A stretch of DNA of 41,241 nt from JBCBWG01 sp964579305 (GCA_964579305.1 CAZOGY010000015.1:1-41241); one strand, 5' to 3'; shown: positions 23,966 to 32,853, numbered from the stretch's first letter. A program made the numbers and translations. The notes: generated by a model not told the origin, from the letters alone.

Positions 23966-24925
23966 TCAGCGGCGGACGATGAACGGCGTCAACGCAACGG
24001 CCGTGGCTTTGGGCGCTGCGACCCATTTGTCGTCGCTGTCGACGAAATGAACCCGCGCCAGGACGTTCTTGATGCGGCTTTCCTGCTGGCGGCGCAACGC
24101 AAGGCCCTTGTGTTCGAGCACCAATCGGCCATCGAGCCAGACGCGAATGGCGCCGTCGGCCTGGCCGGGCGAATTGAGGACAACTTCTTGCGAGACCTGC
24201 ACCCAACGGTTCGTTGGATAGGTTTCGCCCTTACGCAGCGCGCCAAACCACCGCACACGGGTCAACTCGGTCCCGGCAACCGCAACGCGAACCGCCCGGT
24301 CCCGCCCGATCCGCAAGGTGATCTCGCGATGTTCGGGCTCAACGGGTTCTTGCGGTTCTGCTGCCTTGTCGCGGGGTTCGGGCTCTGTGCCGTCGTCAGG
24401 TTGTTCGGCGTCTGCGGTCTCGTCCGGCGTTGCTTTACGATCGGCTGCAATCGTCAAACCAGGCAATTTGATCACGCCACCGGGCGGGAAAGGCGCATCA
24501 AGCCGCAACGCATAGGTTAAGCAGGCCGTCTCTGCATCGCGCAGCAGGCCAGGCACCCACACGAAACCGGCGCCACTGCCCGGTCTTTGCGCCGTGCCGC
24601 CTTCTTCTGCACCCGCCGCAAGCGCGATTTTCAACGCAAGGGTTTTGCGATCACCGTCGCGCGCAATGATCGCGCCGTGCTCGGTCAGGCCCCACTCTTG
24701 CTCACTGAACGATGCTTGAAGGTCGGCGACGGTGAACGGGGTCGCACCGTTATCGCGGATCGGGAGGCGCTCTGCGCTGGCTGCCCGTTCGGCGCACTGG
24801 CTTGTCTCCGGCCGGATGACGTGATGGCGAATTGCGAAAACGCCAGTCATGAGGATCAGCACGCCACCAGCGGCGGCAAAGAAAAGGCCTTTCGGCAGTT
24901 TTGTCGATTTTACGCGGACGACCAT
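23966..24925 (-). CDS. Exported PL14-like jelly-roll protein (polysaccharide lyase fold)
   Basis: This 319-residue protein has an N-terminal membrane anchor or uncleaved signal (about 12-31, GLFFAAAGGVLILMTGVFAI), so it acts outside the cytoplasm. The later sequence matches the concanavalin-like fold of PL14/alginate-lyase-like proteins: FVWVPGLL..ACLTYALRLDAPFPPGGVIKLPGL (about 125-160) and NRWVQVSQEVVLN..GQADGAIRVWLDGRLVLEHKGL (about 240-280). Between them is an acidic, Pro/Glu-rich linker (about 168-198) that breaks the domain. The usual catalytic residues are not identified, so a lectin-like role is as likely as lyase activity. It is co-directional with the FAD dehydrogenase upstream across a 172-bp gap. 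Confidence 0.7.
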   Translation of the reverse strand: MVVRVKSTKLPKGLFFAAAGGVLILMTGVFAIRHHVIRPETSQCAERAASAERLPIRDNGATPFTVADLQASFSEQEWGLTEHGAIIARDGDRKTLALKIALAAGAEEGGTAQRPGSGAGFVWVPGLLRDAETACLTYALRLDAPFPPGGVIKLPGLTIAADRKATPDETADAEQPDDGTEPEPRDKAAEPQEPVEPEHREITLRIGRDRAVRVAVAGTELTRVRWFGALRKGETYPTNRWVQVSQEVVLNSPGQADGAIRVWLDGRLVLEHKGLALRRQQESRIKNVLARVHFVDSDDKWVAAPKATAVALTPFIVRR

Positions 24926-25097
24926 GGAATGGGACTTTCAGGTGGCTGCCGCGCAAAATCGCGGCGCGCACTGACCGTACCCCCGTTTGCCTGACAATCC
25001 GTTCACGCGATCGTCCAACCAGGTTGCGCGCGCAACCTCAAATCCGCCCGGCCTGGACGCAAACGTCTTGCTCTTGACCGGGGCCGATCGGCCGACA

Positions 25098-26519
25098 TCA
25101 CTCCACAGCCGGTAAAATCTTGCCTGGGTTCATGATGTTGAGAGGATCGAGCGCCGTCTTGATCTGGCGCATGACCTGGACTGCCGTCCCGTGTTCCGGC
25201 TCCAGATATTTGATCTTGCCCTGACCGATCCCATGCTCACCGGTACAGGTGCCCTCCATCGCGATCGCACGATCCGCAAGGCGTCCCAGAAATCCGCGGA
25301 CGGCCTCAAGCTCAGCGGCATTCGACAAATCAAACACCGGCGCTGTGTGGAAATTGCCATCTCCGGCATGGCCCACGATCGGCGCGATGAGCCCGCTGCG
25401 ATCAATATCGGCCTTGGTCTCAAGGACGCATTCGGCAAGTCGCGAAATTGGCACACACACATCGGTAGCCAGCACGTCCTTTCCGGGCCAGGTTGAGCGC
25501 ACCGCCCAATAGGCGTCGTGCCGTGCCTTCCAAAGCCGGCGCCGGTCCTCCTCGCGCTCCGCCCAGTCATAGCGGATCGCGCCCTCTTCTTCGGCAAGCG
25601 CCTTGAATTGATCGACCTGGTCCCTGGCAGAAACGGTCGTGCCGTGGAACTCCAGGAAAAGGGTGGGCCGCTCCTCAAACGAGGTCTTGGAATGGGTATT
25701 GACTGCGCGGATCTGCATTTCATCAAGCAGTTCCATCCGCGCGACGCCAAGCCCGAGCTGGATCGATTGGATAACCGTACTGCAGGCCCCCTCAAGCGTC
25801 TCAAACGGGCAGACAGCCGCTAAGATCACCTCTGGGACACCATGCAGGCGGAGGGTCAGTTCGGTGATCACGCCCAGCGTGCCTTCCGATCCGACCAGCA
25901 GGCGTGTCAGGTCGTACCCAGCCGACGATTTGCGTGCGCGCCCGCCAGTCCGGATAACCGCGCCATCCGCCATCACGGCGGTCACGCTCAACACATTTTC
26001 GCGCATGGTCCCGTAGCGCACCGCGTTGGTGCCCGAAGCCCGTGTCGCGGCCATTCCGCCGAGCGTCGCTTCCTCCGCGCCGGGATCAATCGGGAAGAAC
26101 AAGCCTTGATCCCGCAAATAATCATTGAGATCCTTGCGTGAGATGCCCGCCTGAACGCGGCAATCCAGATCGCGCTCGTTGACCTCAAGCACCTTGTTCA
26201 TGTTCGCAAAGTCGATCGAAATGCCGCCGATCGGTGCGTTCACATGGCCCTCAAGCGACGTGCCGGCGCCAAACGGGATAATCGGAACGCGATAATCGCG
26301 CGCGATCCGGACGATATCAGCGACTTCTTCGGTCGTATTCACCCACACGACGGCATCCGGCGGCTGGTTCTCAATCCAGGTCAGGGTATGGCCATGCTGC
26401 CGGCGGATCGCCTCGCCGGTCTGCAGCCGCTCGCCAAAACGCTGCCGGAGAATATCGACGGCGGTTGCGATACCGTCTGCATTCCGCGTCATGCTTGCCG
26501 CCACCGCCTCAGCACCCAT
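25098..26519 (-). CDS. FAD-linked D-lactate dehydrogenase / glycolate oxidase GlcD-like
   Basis: This 473-residue flavoenzyme oxidises a D-2-hydroxy acid, most likely D-lactate, and passes electrons to a quinone or cytochrome. The FAD_binding_4 (PCMH) domain includes VPIIPFGAGTSLEGHVNAPIGGISIDF and the PGAEEATLGGMAATRASGTNAVRYGTMRENV loop. The C-terminal FAD-oxidase domain carries GHAGDGNFHT and CTGEHGIGQGKIKYLEPEHG, the pattern of cytochrome D-lactate dehydrogenases. The start at 26519 is chosen for its GGGAGG SD and the usual N-terminus; the frame remains open to 26711 without support. It is divergent from the DUF2541-like gene. No GlcE/GlcF partners are present. Confidence 0.92.
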   Translation of the reverse strand: MGAEAVAASMTRNADGIATAVDILRQRFGERLQTGEAIRRQHGHTLTWIENQPPDAVVWVNTTEEVADIVRIARDYRVPIIPFGAGTSLEGHVNAPIGGISIDFANMNKVLEVNERDLDCRVQAGISRKDLNDYLRDQGLFFPIDPGAEEATLGGMAATRASGTNAVRYGTMRENVLSVTAVMADGAVIRTGGRARKSSAGYDLTRLLVGSEGTLGVITELTLRLHGVPEVILAAVCPFETLEGACSTVIQSIQLGLGVARMELLDEMQIRAVNTHSKTSFEERPTLFLEFHGTTVSARDQVDQFKALAEEEGAIRYDWAEREEDRRRLWKARHDAYWAVRSTWPGKDVLATDVCVPISRLAECVLETKADIDRSGLIAPIVGHAGDGNFHTAPVFDLSNAAELEAVRGFLGRLADRAIAMEGTCTGEHGIGQGKIKYLEPEHGTAVQVMRQIKTALDPLNIMNPGKILPAVE

Positions 26520-26853
26520 TCCAAATCCTCCCATCGCGCCGCTTTGTCCGGCGTCATGTTCGCTGTTTCGACGTTTCGTCTCACGGCGCAGACTGTATCG
26601 TGCGAGCAGCAACGCGTCACGCATCCTGCGACCGTGCGGCGCCGGCTCAAGGCTTGCGCAATATGCAGCGCCGGCTGCCTCTTGCCGGATCGGCGCGAAA
26701 GGCGTGGCCATTGCGCACCGGCGTCAAGGCCGGTTGCGGCCGCAACTTGATCAACCGGCCGATAAGCCTTTCCAGTTACAAACATTTTCGTCATTTTGGG
26801 ACGCCGGGCCGCGGTTGGTTCCCGTTCGAACCTTACCATTTGGAGTGCGCGTC
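26520..26853. other. Divergent intergenic region (334 bp)
   Basis: This stretch separates the minus-strand FAD dehydrogenase from the plus-strand DUF2541-like gene and should hold both promoters. The part around 26770-26800 is the most A/T-rich. I see no distinct operator or RNA element; reading frames through it are extensions of the two genes. Confidence 0.5.
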
Positions 26854-28332
26854 ATGATCCTGCGACCGCTTCTCGGGTTTGCCGTGCTTGGCGTTGCGCT
26901 GTGCACACCGGCGACCGCGCAGCGCGATGGGGAATTTCTGTATCTGCAAAAGACCGAACCCGTCCCGGTCGCCAAAACACGGCATATGATCGACTTGCGT
27001 CAGGCGCCAGGTGCGATCCGGGGTCTTCGCGTGCGCGCGCGATCCGGGCGCTTGGCCATCCGCAACATCCGGCTGATCTACGCCGACGGAACCGTTTACG
27101 ACGAGCGCCGCCCCATCACGCTTGAGGCGGGCCAGCGCACGCGCGTGATCCATCCAAGTCCGCAAGACCGATTTATCACGTCGATGGAGCTGACCATTGA
27201 TCCTGCAACAAGCGCTGGCCCGGTAGCGCTGTTACAGATCATTGCCCACCAGACCCGCATAGGCCGGCGCCTTCCCCGCCCAGCCAAAGAAGTGCCGCCA
27301 AAGCAGCCCCCGGCACAGCCCCCGGCACAGCCCCCTGTCGCGGGCCAGACCGCGCCGACACCTGAGCCGGTTGTAGACAATGCCCAGGCGCCAGATGGTG
27401 CGCCCCGCATTGCGGCAGGACCGCCGCTGCCAAAACGCCGGCCCGTAAGCGTCAGACCGCAACAGGCGCCAGAGCGTGCGATTGCGGATAATGCCGCGGC
27501 CGCGCAGCCCGACGCGACCTCTGAGACCTTGGTGACAACCCGCTCCGCTCAGCCGGCCTCGACCGCACCGGTCGCGCTTCCCGTGTCGAAAGCATCGATC
27601 CTGAACGCGATTGCAGATGAACAGTCAGGGATTTTGCTGTTGGGCGCGCGCCGTGTCGGCCTCGGGCTCGACCGCGATGTCTTGCCGGCCGGCAAGCATC
27701 TGGGATTATTCCAGCGCATGCGTTTGCGGATTCTGGAAAACAATCTCGAAATAAAGGCGCTTGAAATTTCATTTGCTGACGGCGGCCAAAAAACCGTTGC
27801 GCTCGATCTGCCATTCGCGAAAGGCACCCAGACTGGCTGGATTGCTTTCGACCGCCCGCGCGCCATTGCGAATGTCAACGTCGCCTACCAACCGCAGCCC
27901 GCGAATATGCGGGCCCGGGCCCGGATTGAATTGCTGGCGGAGCGCCCGGATGACTGGCTTGGACCCAACGGCGACGGGGCGAAACAGAATGACGGCTGGG
28001 TCCTCCTTGGCGCGCATTCGGCGGGATTTTTGTCGGTCGACAGCGATCTGGTGCGCATTCCCGCCGGACAGGGCCAGTTGCGGTCCTTGCGCATTCGCGT
28101 CGCCGACCGGGCGATTGTCATGACCGACGTCAGCATTCGGTATCGCGACGGCCGCAGTGAGATCATCCCCGTGCGTGCGCGCATTGCAGCCGACGGCACA
28201 TGGGGACCGATCGCGATCAATGCCCGCAACGGCGACGTGCAGTCGCTCAGCACGCGTTACCGGTCGCAGTTTTTCGACCCCAAAGCCGCCGATAATGGCG
28301 CTGCCATTGTCCAGGTCTGGGGCCGATACTGA
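26854..28332 (+). CDS. Exported DUF2541-like tandem-repeat protein A
   Basis: This 492-residue protein has a Sec signal peptide, MILRPLLGFAVLGVALCTPATAQ (cleavage after about 23). It carries three copies of a beta-rich module of roughly 100 residues, at about 24-135, 248-360 and 375-490. Each copy has the frame 'LLGA...G...R.lRi......I....I.Y.DG........' followed by a closing '.IQVWG'-type strand. The pattern resembles the single-domain E. coli YaaI (DUF2541), and the last repeat aligns by eye with the last repeat of the next gene (WVLLGA...YRSRF/YRSQF). A Pro/Ala-rich linker (about 140-245), with a PPAQ direct repeat, separates modules 1 and 2. The ATG at 26854 has GGAG eight bases upstream. 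Function unknown; a periplasmic binding or structural role is inferred. Confidence 0.75.
   Translation: MILRPLLGFAVLGVALCTPATAQRDGEFLYLQKTEPVPVAKTRHMIDLRQAPGAIRGLRVRARSGRLAIRNIRLIYADGTVYDERRPITLEAGQRTRVIHPSPQDRFITSMELTIDPATSAGPVALLQIIAHQTRIGRRLPRPAKEVPPKQPPAQPPAQPPVAGQTAPTPEPVVDNAQAPDGAPRIAAGPPLPKRRPVSVRPQQAPERAIADNAAAAQPDATSETLVTTRSAQPASTAPVALPVSKASILNAIADEQSGILLLGARRVGLGLDRDVLPAGKHLGLFQRMRLRILENNLEIKALEISFADGGQKTVALDLPFAKGTQTGWIAFDRPRAIANVNVAYQPQPANMRARARIELLAERPDDWLGPNGDGAKQNDGWVLLGAHSAGFLSVDSDLVRIPAGQGQLRSLRIRVADRAIVMTDVSIRYRDGRSEIIPVRARIAADGTWGPIAINARNGDVQSLSTRYRSQFFDPKAADNGAAIVQVWGRY
27304..27336 (+). repeat. 12-bp tandem repeat encoding PPAQ units
   Basis: CAGCCCCCGGCA occurs at 27304-27315 and 27316-27327, with a partial third copy beginning at 27328. 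It encodes QPPA units in the proline-rich linker of the exported repeat protein, and slippage could change the linker length. Confidence 0.8.
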
Positions 28333-28699
28333 CCCGGCGATAGGGCAAGCCGCTTGCTGATGGGCCTTTGCACGCTCCCGTTAGACCCATTGTCGTGATT
28401 TGGTCTTCTCCGCGCGTTACGTTTGACTGTCAGCCGACGTCGCAACGCTGGTTGACGCGTGCCGTGTGCGACGCGGTGCGCACGATGCCACGCCTAAAAG
28501 CGCTACGAGGAGCGCGTTGTGTGACAGCGAACGGGCAGCTTCCCGCAACCGCATGAACTCAAGGATGCGGACCCGGGACGCGTGGCCGATCGGCTCGGGC
28601 CAACCGGATCATCCCAGCGAGATCAGGCCAAATGGCCCACACGGGCACCGCCACGGCCGACGGAACGCCTGTCACCAGCCGCACAGTTAGGAGGAACCC
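28333..28699. other. Intergenic region between the two DUF2541-like genes (367 bp)
   Basis: No gene with recognisable content is visible. The two flanking genes are paralogues on the same strand, but the gap is long and has no clear terminator, so co-transcription is unresolved. The only distinct signal is the strong SD AGGAGGA at 28689-28695, which serves the TTG start of the second gene. Confidence 0.5.
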
Positions 28700-30220
28700 T
28701 TGCGTACATTTATTCACGTTGCTGCGTTCGCATTGCTTTGCCTTGGCTTTGCGACGGCAGCATCCGCTCAGCGCGACGCCTCTCGCGCCCTGCGCGGTTT
28801 CGATCCGATCGGCACGATCACCTATTCGGGCAGGGATACCAACGTTTCACTGCGGATTGGTTCTGACGCGGGACGTTTCGAGCGCCTGCGCGTGCGCGCG
28901 CAAGATGCCGATGTCTTCATACGTGCAGCAACGATTGTGTTCGGCAATGGCGATCGCCAGCGCATTCGCGTGCGAAGCCGGATCCGCCGTGGCGAGTTCT
29001 CGCCGGCAGCCGATTTGGATGGTAACGCCCCGCGTTTTATCCGGCGGATCATCTTTGAAATCGACCCTGAAATCCGCCGCCGCCAAGAGGCCCGCATCCA
29101 GGTGTTCGGCGCGCAGCCAGAGTCAATCGCGCCTCAAATCGAGTTTGTCGTCGCTGGTGATCGCTTCGCCGATGCCCGAGACGCCACGGTGAATATCCCA
29201 GTCGGACCGGGCGTCGACCCTGCAACGCATCTGCGCCTTGCGGCCCGTCAGGGTGTGGTGCGGATCAATTCCGTAACGGTCTACGGTCGCGGCTTCCGCG
29301 AGCGTTTCAACGTCGGCAAGACATTGCGCGGCGGCAGCCGTGCCGCGCTTGCTGATGTGATCGAAATCAGCCGCCGGCCCGTCGACATCGAACGGGTCCT
29401 TGTGTCGATCGAGCCGTCCGATGATGCCAGCGCCATTTATCTGCAGGTGGAAACCGGGCGCTTTGAGCCGCGATTAGACCCCACCCGCTTTGCGCCGCCG
29501 CCTGAATTGGATAACCGCGGGCGCCCGGTCGGCCAGGTGCTGTTCGGTTCCACGCAAATGTCCGCACGTCGCGGCGTCGACACCATTGAGGTTGGCCGCG
29601 ACCGCGGTGTGTTCCGCACGATTGCTTTGCGTGTTCTGGATCGCAGCATTCGCCTTGACCGTGTGACCGTTGTCTACGGCAACGGCGATCGAGACGTGTT
29701 CGCGATCGGACGCCGTGTGAGCCGCAACACAGTGACGCCGACTTTCCGGCTGACGGGCGAACGCTTCATCGACCGGATCGAAATCGCCGCCACCGCTCTC
29801 GGACGTGGCGACCGTCCCGGCCTTGTGCAGGTGTTCGGCGATTATTCCGAGCGCTGGCTGGAGCGTCGCCGTCGCCAGGCTCGTGATAGCTGGGTCCTGC
29901 TGGGTGCGCAGCGCGCGCAGATGTTCAACGCCGACGATGACACGTTTGCTGTCGGGCGCCGGCTCGGCCGGTTCCAGGCAATACGCGTGACGGCTCGCGG
30001 CAACAGCGTGCGCATTTATGGTTTGACCATCACCTACGGCGACGGGTCGACTGAGGAAGTGCCGTTGTTCACGCGTTTGTCGTCCGGCGAAACGAGCGAG
30101 CCGATCGACCTCAAAGGCAATCGCCGTTCCATCCGCCAGATCGGCATAAAATATCGCTCGCGTTTCAGCCTGCGCGGTGAAGGTCGCGTCGAAGTCTGGG
30201 GCCTGCGTCGCCGCCGCTAA
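28700..30220 (+). CDS. Exported DUF2541-like tandem-repeat protein B
   Basis: This 506-residue protein starts at TTG 28700, fixed by a near-perfect AGGAGG SD five bases upstream. The signal peptide is MRTFIHVAAFALLCLGFATAASAQ. It then has four beta-sandwich modules of about 110 residues, at roughly 30-145, 155-265, 278-385 and 392-505. Modules 3 and 4 are clearest: each begins VLFGSTQ or VLLGAQ, passes through I.V...GDR/TYGDGS and ends LVQVFGDY or RVEVWGL. The modules recall DUF2541 (YaaI), and the whole protein is a paralogue of the preceding gene. It is very rich in Arg and Asp and has no Cys. Function is unknown; the repeat layout suggests an extracytoplasmic scaffold or ligand binder. A terminator follows. 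Confidence 0.77.
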   Translation: MRTFIHVAAFALLCLGFATAASAQRDASRALRGFDPIGTITYSGRDTNVSLRIGSDAGRFERLRVRAQDADVFIRAATIVFGNGDRQRIRVRSRIRRGEFSPAADLDGNAPRFIRRIIFEIDPEIRRRQEARIQVFGAQPESIAPQIEFVVAGDRFADARDATVNIPVGPGVDPATHLRLAARQGVVRINSVTVYGRGFRERFNVGKTLRGGSRAALADVIEISRRPVDIERVLVSIEPSDDASAIYLQVETGRFEPRLDPTRFAPPPELDNRGRPVGQVLFGSTQMSARRGVDTIEVGRDRGVFRTIALRVLDRSIRLDRVTVVYGNGDRDVFAIGRRVSRNTVTPTFRLTGERFIDRIEIAATALGRGDRPGLVQVFGDYSERWLERRRRQARDSWVLLGAQRAQMFNADDDTFAVGRRLGRFQAIRVTARGNSVRIYGLTITYGDGSTEEVPLFTRLSSGETSEPIDLKGNRRSIRQIGIKYRSRFSLRGEGRVEVWGLRRRR

Positions 30221-30263
30221 TCACGCCTTTGCAGGCGTGTTCCAAAGTCAATCAGACCACGAC

Positions 30264-30300
30264 AAACGGCGGTGCTTGCGGGCGCCGCCGTTTTGCTTTG
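30264..30300 (+). terminator. Rho-independent terminator after DUF2541-like gene B
   Basis: AAACGGCGG (30264-30272) pairs with CCGCCGTTT (30285-30293) around a 12-nt loop, and the T-rich TTTTGCTTT follows. A smaller hairpin, CACGCC/GGCGTG (30222-30239), lies just after the stop codon. Together they end the transcript before frmA. Confidence 0.85.
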
Positions 30301-30498
30301 TCCGTGGGCGATAAACCAATGAGCACCCAGCTCGATTGCCGTGATCGAAGCGGCCTGCATTTCGCCCTCCGCGTGAAAGTGTCATAATCGCGGTGATCCG
30401 CGCGCTGAGCCGCATCCGCATCCACAGGTGCCGTCGATCGCAGCATGACCGCGCAGCCGGCGGAACCAATCACACTTGGGCAAAGAGGGACTTGAGCA

Positions 30499-31608
30499 AT
30501 GAAAACCCGCGCAGCCGTCGCCTTTGAAAAGGCCAAGCCGCTGGAAATCGTGGAAGTGGACCTGGAGGGCCCGCGCGCAGGCGAAGTCCTGGTGGAGGTC
30601 AAGGCGACCGGCATCTGCCACACCGATGAGTTCACGCTGTCGGGAGCAGATCCGGAAGGCCTGTTTCCTTCAATCCTGGGCCACGAAGGCGCCGGTGTCG
30701 TTGTCGAGATTGGCTCAGGCGTCACAAGCCTGAAGCCGGGCGATCACGTCATCCCGCTCTACACGCCCGAATGCCGCGAATGCGAATACTGCCTGAACCC
30801 GAAAACCAATCTGTGCCAGGCAATCCGCACCACCCAGGGCAAGGGGCTGATGCCGGATGGCACGCCACGCTTTTCCTATCAGGGCAAGCCGATTTATCAC
30901 TACATGGGCTGTTCCACCTTCGCCAACCACAGCGTCCTGCCCGAGATTGCCCTTGCAAAGGTCCGCCCGGACGCACCGTTCGATAAGATCTGTTACATCG
31001 GCTGTGGTGTGACGACCGGCATTGGCGCAGTCGTCAACACGGCAAAGGTCGAGCCCGGCGCCAACGTGATTGTCTTCGGCCTCGGCGGGATCGGTCTCAA
31101 CGTGATCCAGGGCGCGCGGATGGTTGGCGCCAACATGATTGTGGGCGTTGACACCAACCCGACCAAAAAGGAATGGGGCGAGCGTTTTGGGATGACGCAT
31201 TTCGTCAACCCCAAGGAGGTCGACGGAGACCTCGTTGCACATCTGGTTGAGCTGACCGGCGGCGGGGCGGACTATACGTTTGAATGCATCGGCAATGTCG
31301 ATGTGATGCGCACGGCGCTGGAAAGCTGCCACAAGGGCTGGGGCGAAAGTGTCATTATTGGCGTTGCCGGGGCCGGCAAGGAAATCGCAACCCGGCCATT
31401 TCAATTGGTCACCGGGCGCGTTTGGCGCGGCACGGCGTTTGGCGGTGCAAGAGGCCGCACGGATGTCCCGCGGATCGTTGATTGGTACATGGATGGCAAG
31501 ATCGACATCGACCCGATGATCACGCACACGCTTGCGCTCGAAGACATCAATAATGCGTTTGACCTGATGCACGCTGGCGAAAGCATCCGCTCCGTCGTCG
31601 TCTACTGA
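30499..31608 (+). CDS. frmA: S-(hydroxymethyl)glutathione dehydrogenase / class III alcohol dehydrogenase
   Basis: This 369-residue cytoplasmic zinc enzyme oxidises the glutathione adduct of formaldehyde to S-formylglutathione with NAD+, and also reduces S-nitrosoglutathione. The catalytic zinc ligands are Cys40 (GICHTDE) and His62 (GHEGAG), with the later Cys in IGCGVTTG. The structural zinc loop is complete with Cys92, 95, 98 and 106. The cofactor site GLGGIGLNVIQGA and the end PFQLVTGRVWRGTAFGG are diagnostic for class III ADH. It has the normal length. No frmR regulator or S-formylglutathione hydrolase is present in the window, so the second step must be encoded elsewhere. It is probably monocistronic. 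Confidence 0.97.
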   Translation: MKTRAAVAFEKAKPLEIVEVDLEGPRAGEVLVEVKATGICHTDEFTLSGADPEGLFPSILGHEGAGVVVEIGSGVTSLKPGDHVIPLYTPECRECEYCLNPKTNLCQAIRTTQGKGLMPDGTPRFSYQGKPIYHYMGCSTFANHSVLPEIALAKVRPDAPFDKICYIGCGVTTGIGAVVNTAKVEPGANVIVFGLGGIGLNVIQGARMVGANMIVGVDTNPTKKEWGERFGMTHFVNPKEVDGDLVAHLVELTGGGADYTFECIGNVDVMRTALESCHKGWGESVIIGVAGAGKEIATRPFQLVTGRVWRGTAFGGARGRTDVPRIVDWYMDGKIDIDPMITHTLALEDINNAFDLMHAGESIRSVVVY

Positions 31609-31629
31609 TTGCAGCAACGCATCGGCTGG

Positions 31630-31665
31630 AACGAGAAAAGCCGGGGCGGCCAACCACCCCGGCTT
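31630..31665 (-). terminator. Terminator of the small secreted protein gene, facing frmA
   Basis: AAGCCGGGG (31638-31646) and CCCCGGCTT (31657-31665) form a perfect 9-bp stem around a 10-nt loop. On the minus strand the stem is followed by TTTTCTCGTT, so it should stop the 31708-32040 transcript. It lies in the convergent gap with frmA and may serve that gene weakly as well. Confidence 0.75.
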
Positions 31666-31707
31666 ACCGTCACGTCTGACCGCCGCGACCGGCGGCGCGT
31701 TTCGATC

Positions 31708-32040
31708 TTAAAAGACGCAGACCAGCGTGCGGCCGCGGTAGTATGTGCGGACCGGCCAGCGGCCATAGCGATTACGGCAACGACGGCGGCGGCTTGAGGT
31801 GACGCGGCGGCCACGGCGGACGTAACGGCAGCAGTGACCATTGTAGCTGCGGCTGCAATGATACTCGATCGCGCGGAAGCCGCGGCGGCGAGGGCAGTAC
31901 GTGCCACCGTGAGTTTTCTGGAGAAGATCCGAACCCAGCGACTGGCCCTGAGCTGGCTTTGGCGTGAACGGCGCGGCATTCGCAGCACCGGTGACGAGGA
32001 GAAGCAGACCAGCGATGGCTGCAAAAACAAACGTCTTCAT
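31708..32040 (-). CDS. Small secreted Cys/Arg-rich protein of unknown function
   Basis: This 110-residue protein has a clear Sec signal peptide (1-23, ending in ANA before APFTPKP). The mature part of about 87 residues carries Cys in YCPRRR, EYHCSRS, GHCCRY, RRCRNRY and LVCVF, so disulfides are likely. It is very basic, with runs such as RRGRRVTSSRRRRCRNR, and rich in Tyr. The start at 32040 has an AAGGTG SD; the longer frame to 32271 has no support. I do not recognise a family. The charge and Cys pattern would fit an envelope- or nucleic-acid-binding peptide, but that is speculation. It is convergent with frmA. Confidence 0.7.
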   Translation of the reverse strand: MKTFVFAAIAGLLLLVTGAANAAPFTPKPAQGQSLGSDLLQKTHGGTYCPRRRGFRAIEYHCSRSYNGHCCRYVRRGRRVTSSRRRRCRNRYGRWPVRTYYRGRTLVCVF

Positions 32041-32448
32041 CGGACGCACCTTGTGACAGACAAACACAAACAGCAGTTCCAGCGCCCTGTGGATTATGCC
32101 TTTGGAGAGTATGACCCAACAGGATGCCGCCCACCTGCACCCCCAGGGGTACCGCCAAGCCCGCATGTGAACAACGGCCTTTCGCCGCAACGGCGAAAAA
32201 AAATCAGCAAACAGGTGAACCGAACACAAAGCGCCAGTATTGCGTGAAATTACCGGGCGATTTGCCGGCACGCCCGAGCCTGGAACGCAACTCTACAACT
32301 TTGGTGTTCCGTTTCAGCCATTTGCCACCAGTCGCCGAAAGGTTCAGAGCAAACGTCAATGACGCAACACGAGCGTGTGGTATGCGGAACGCCGTGACGC
32401 CGTGACGGCGAGGCGCTTCCTTTCGACGATTCGCAACGCCTTTTGCGC
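32041..32448. other. Intergenic region between two exported-protein genes (408 bp)
   Basis: Both flanking genes are on the minus strand. The only structure seen is a short hairpin at 32180-32198 (TTTCGCCG/CGGCGAAA, 3-nt loop) next to an A-run. On the minus strand the U-run precedes the stem, so it is not a normal terminator. The promoter of the small secreted gene should be here. Reading frames spanning 32124-32503 show no known protein. Confidence 0.5.
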
Positions 32449-32853
32449 TTACTTTATGCGGGTCCAGTCTTCGCGCTTGCACAACAGACCGCCAAGTACG
32501 CATCCCTTCAGCGTAAGCGTCTGGCCCCGTAACTCCACGATCGCGTAGTAAGTCGCGCCATCGACGGGATTGAGCAGGTTGCCTTCAAAGCGGTTCGCAC
32601 CGGTCTTGCGCGCGCCACACATGATCCGCCGGCCCTTCGCCCGGATCAGTTTAGACGCGACGACGCGCATGCCAAGCCCATTGCCACACGCATAAAGCTG
32701 GATGATTGCACCAGTGCTCGGCCGTTTCCATTCACCCAAAAACGATGCCGCGCGCGCATCGCTGGCAGCAACCACCAGTGCGGCGCTCACCATAGCCGCG
32801 ATTGACGCAAGCGCCGTTGTGCACCGCACCAGATACGGCCGATTAAATGTCAT
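32449..32853 (-). CDS. DUF2147 exported protein
   Basis: This protein of about 134 residues has an N-terminal signal or anchor (about 10-35, ending DARAASFLGEWKRP). It is followed by the DUF2147 beta-barrel pattern: GEWKRPSTGAIIQLYACGNGLGMRVV, a central NRFEGNLLNPVDGATYYAIVEL and the closing TLTLKGCVLGGLLCKREDWTR. Three Cys typical of the family are present. Several starts are possible (GTG 32892, ATG 32871, ATG 32853); the last gives a normal signal peptide and is used here with low certainty. The function of DUF2147 is not settled; members are periplasmic. The neighbouring genes are also exported. Confidence 0.85.
   Translation of the reverse strand: MTFNRPYLVRCTTALASIAAMVSAALVVAASDARAASFLGEWKRPSTGAIIQLYACGNGLGMRVVASKLIRAKGRRIMCGARKTGANRFEGNLLNPVDGATYYAIVELRGQTLTLKGCVLGGLLCKREDWTRIK

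Noticed and set aside
30715..31653. 312-codon minus-strand frame opposite frmA
   Set aside because: It is antisense to a well conserved enzyme and has no domain support.
32180..32198. Hairpin with adjacent A-run as terminator
   Set aside because: The A-run follows the stem on the plus strand, giving a U-run before the stem on the minus strand; neither strand has terminator order.
32204..32503. 99-codon minus-strand frame between the small secreted gene and the DUF2147 gene
   Set aside because: It overlaps the DUF2147 3' end and has no SD and no family resemblance; kept as intergenic.
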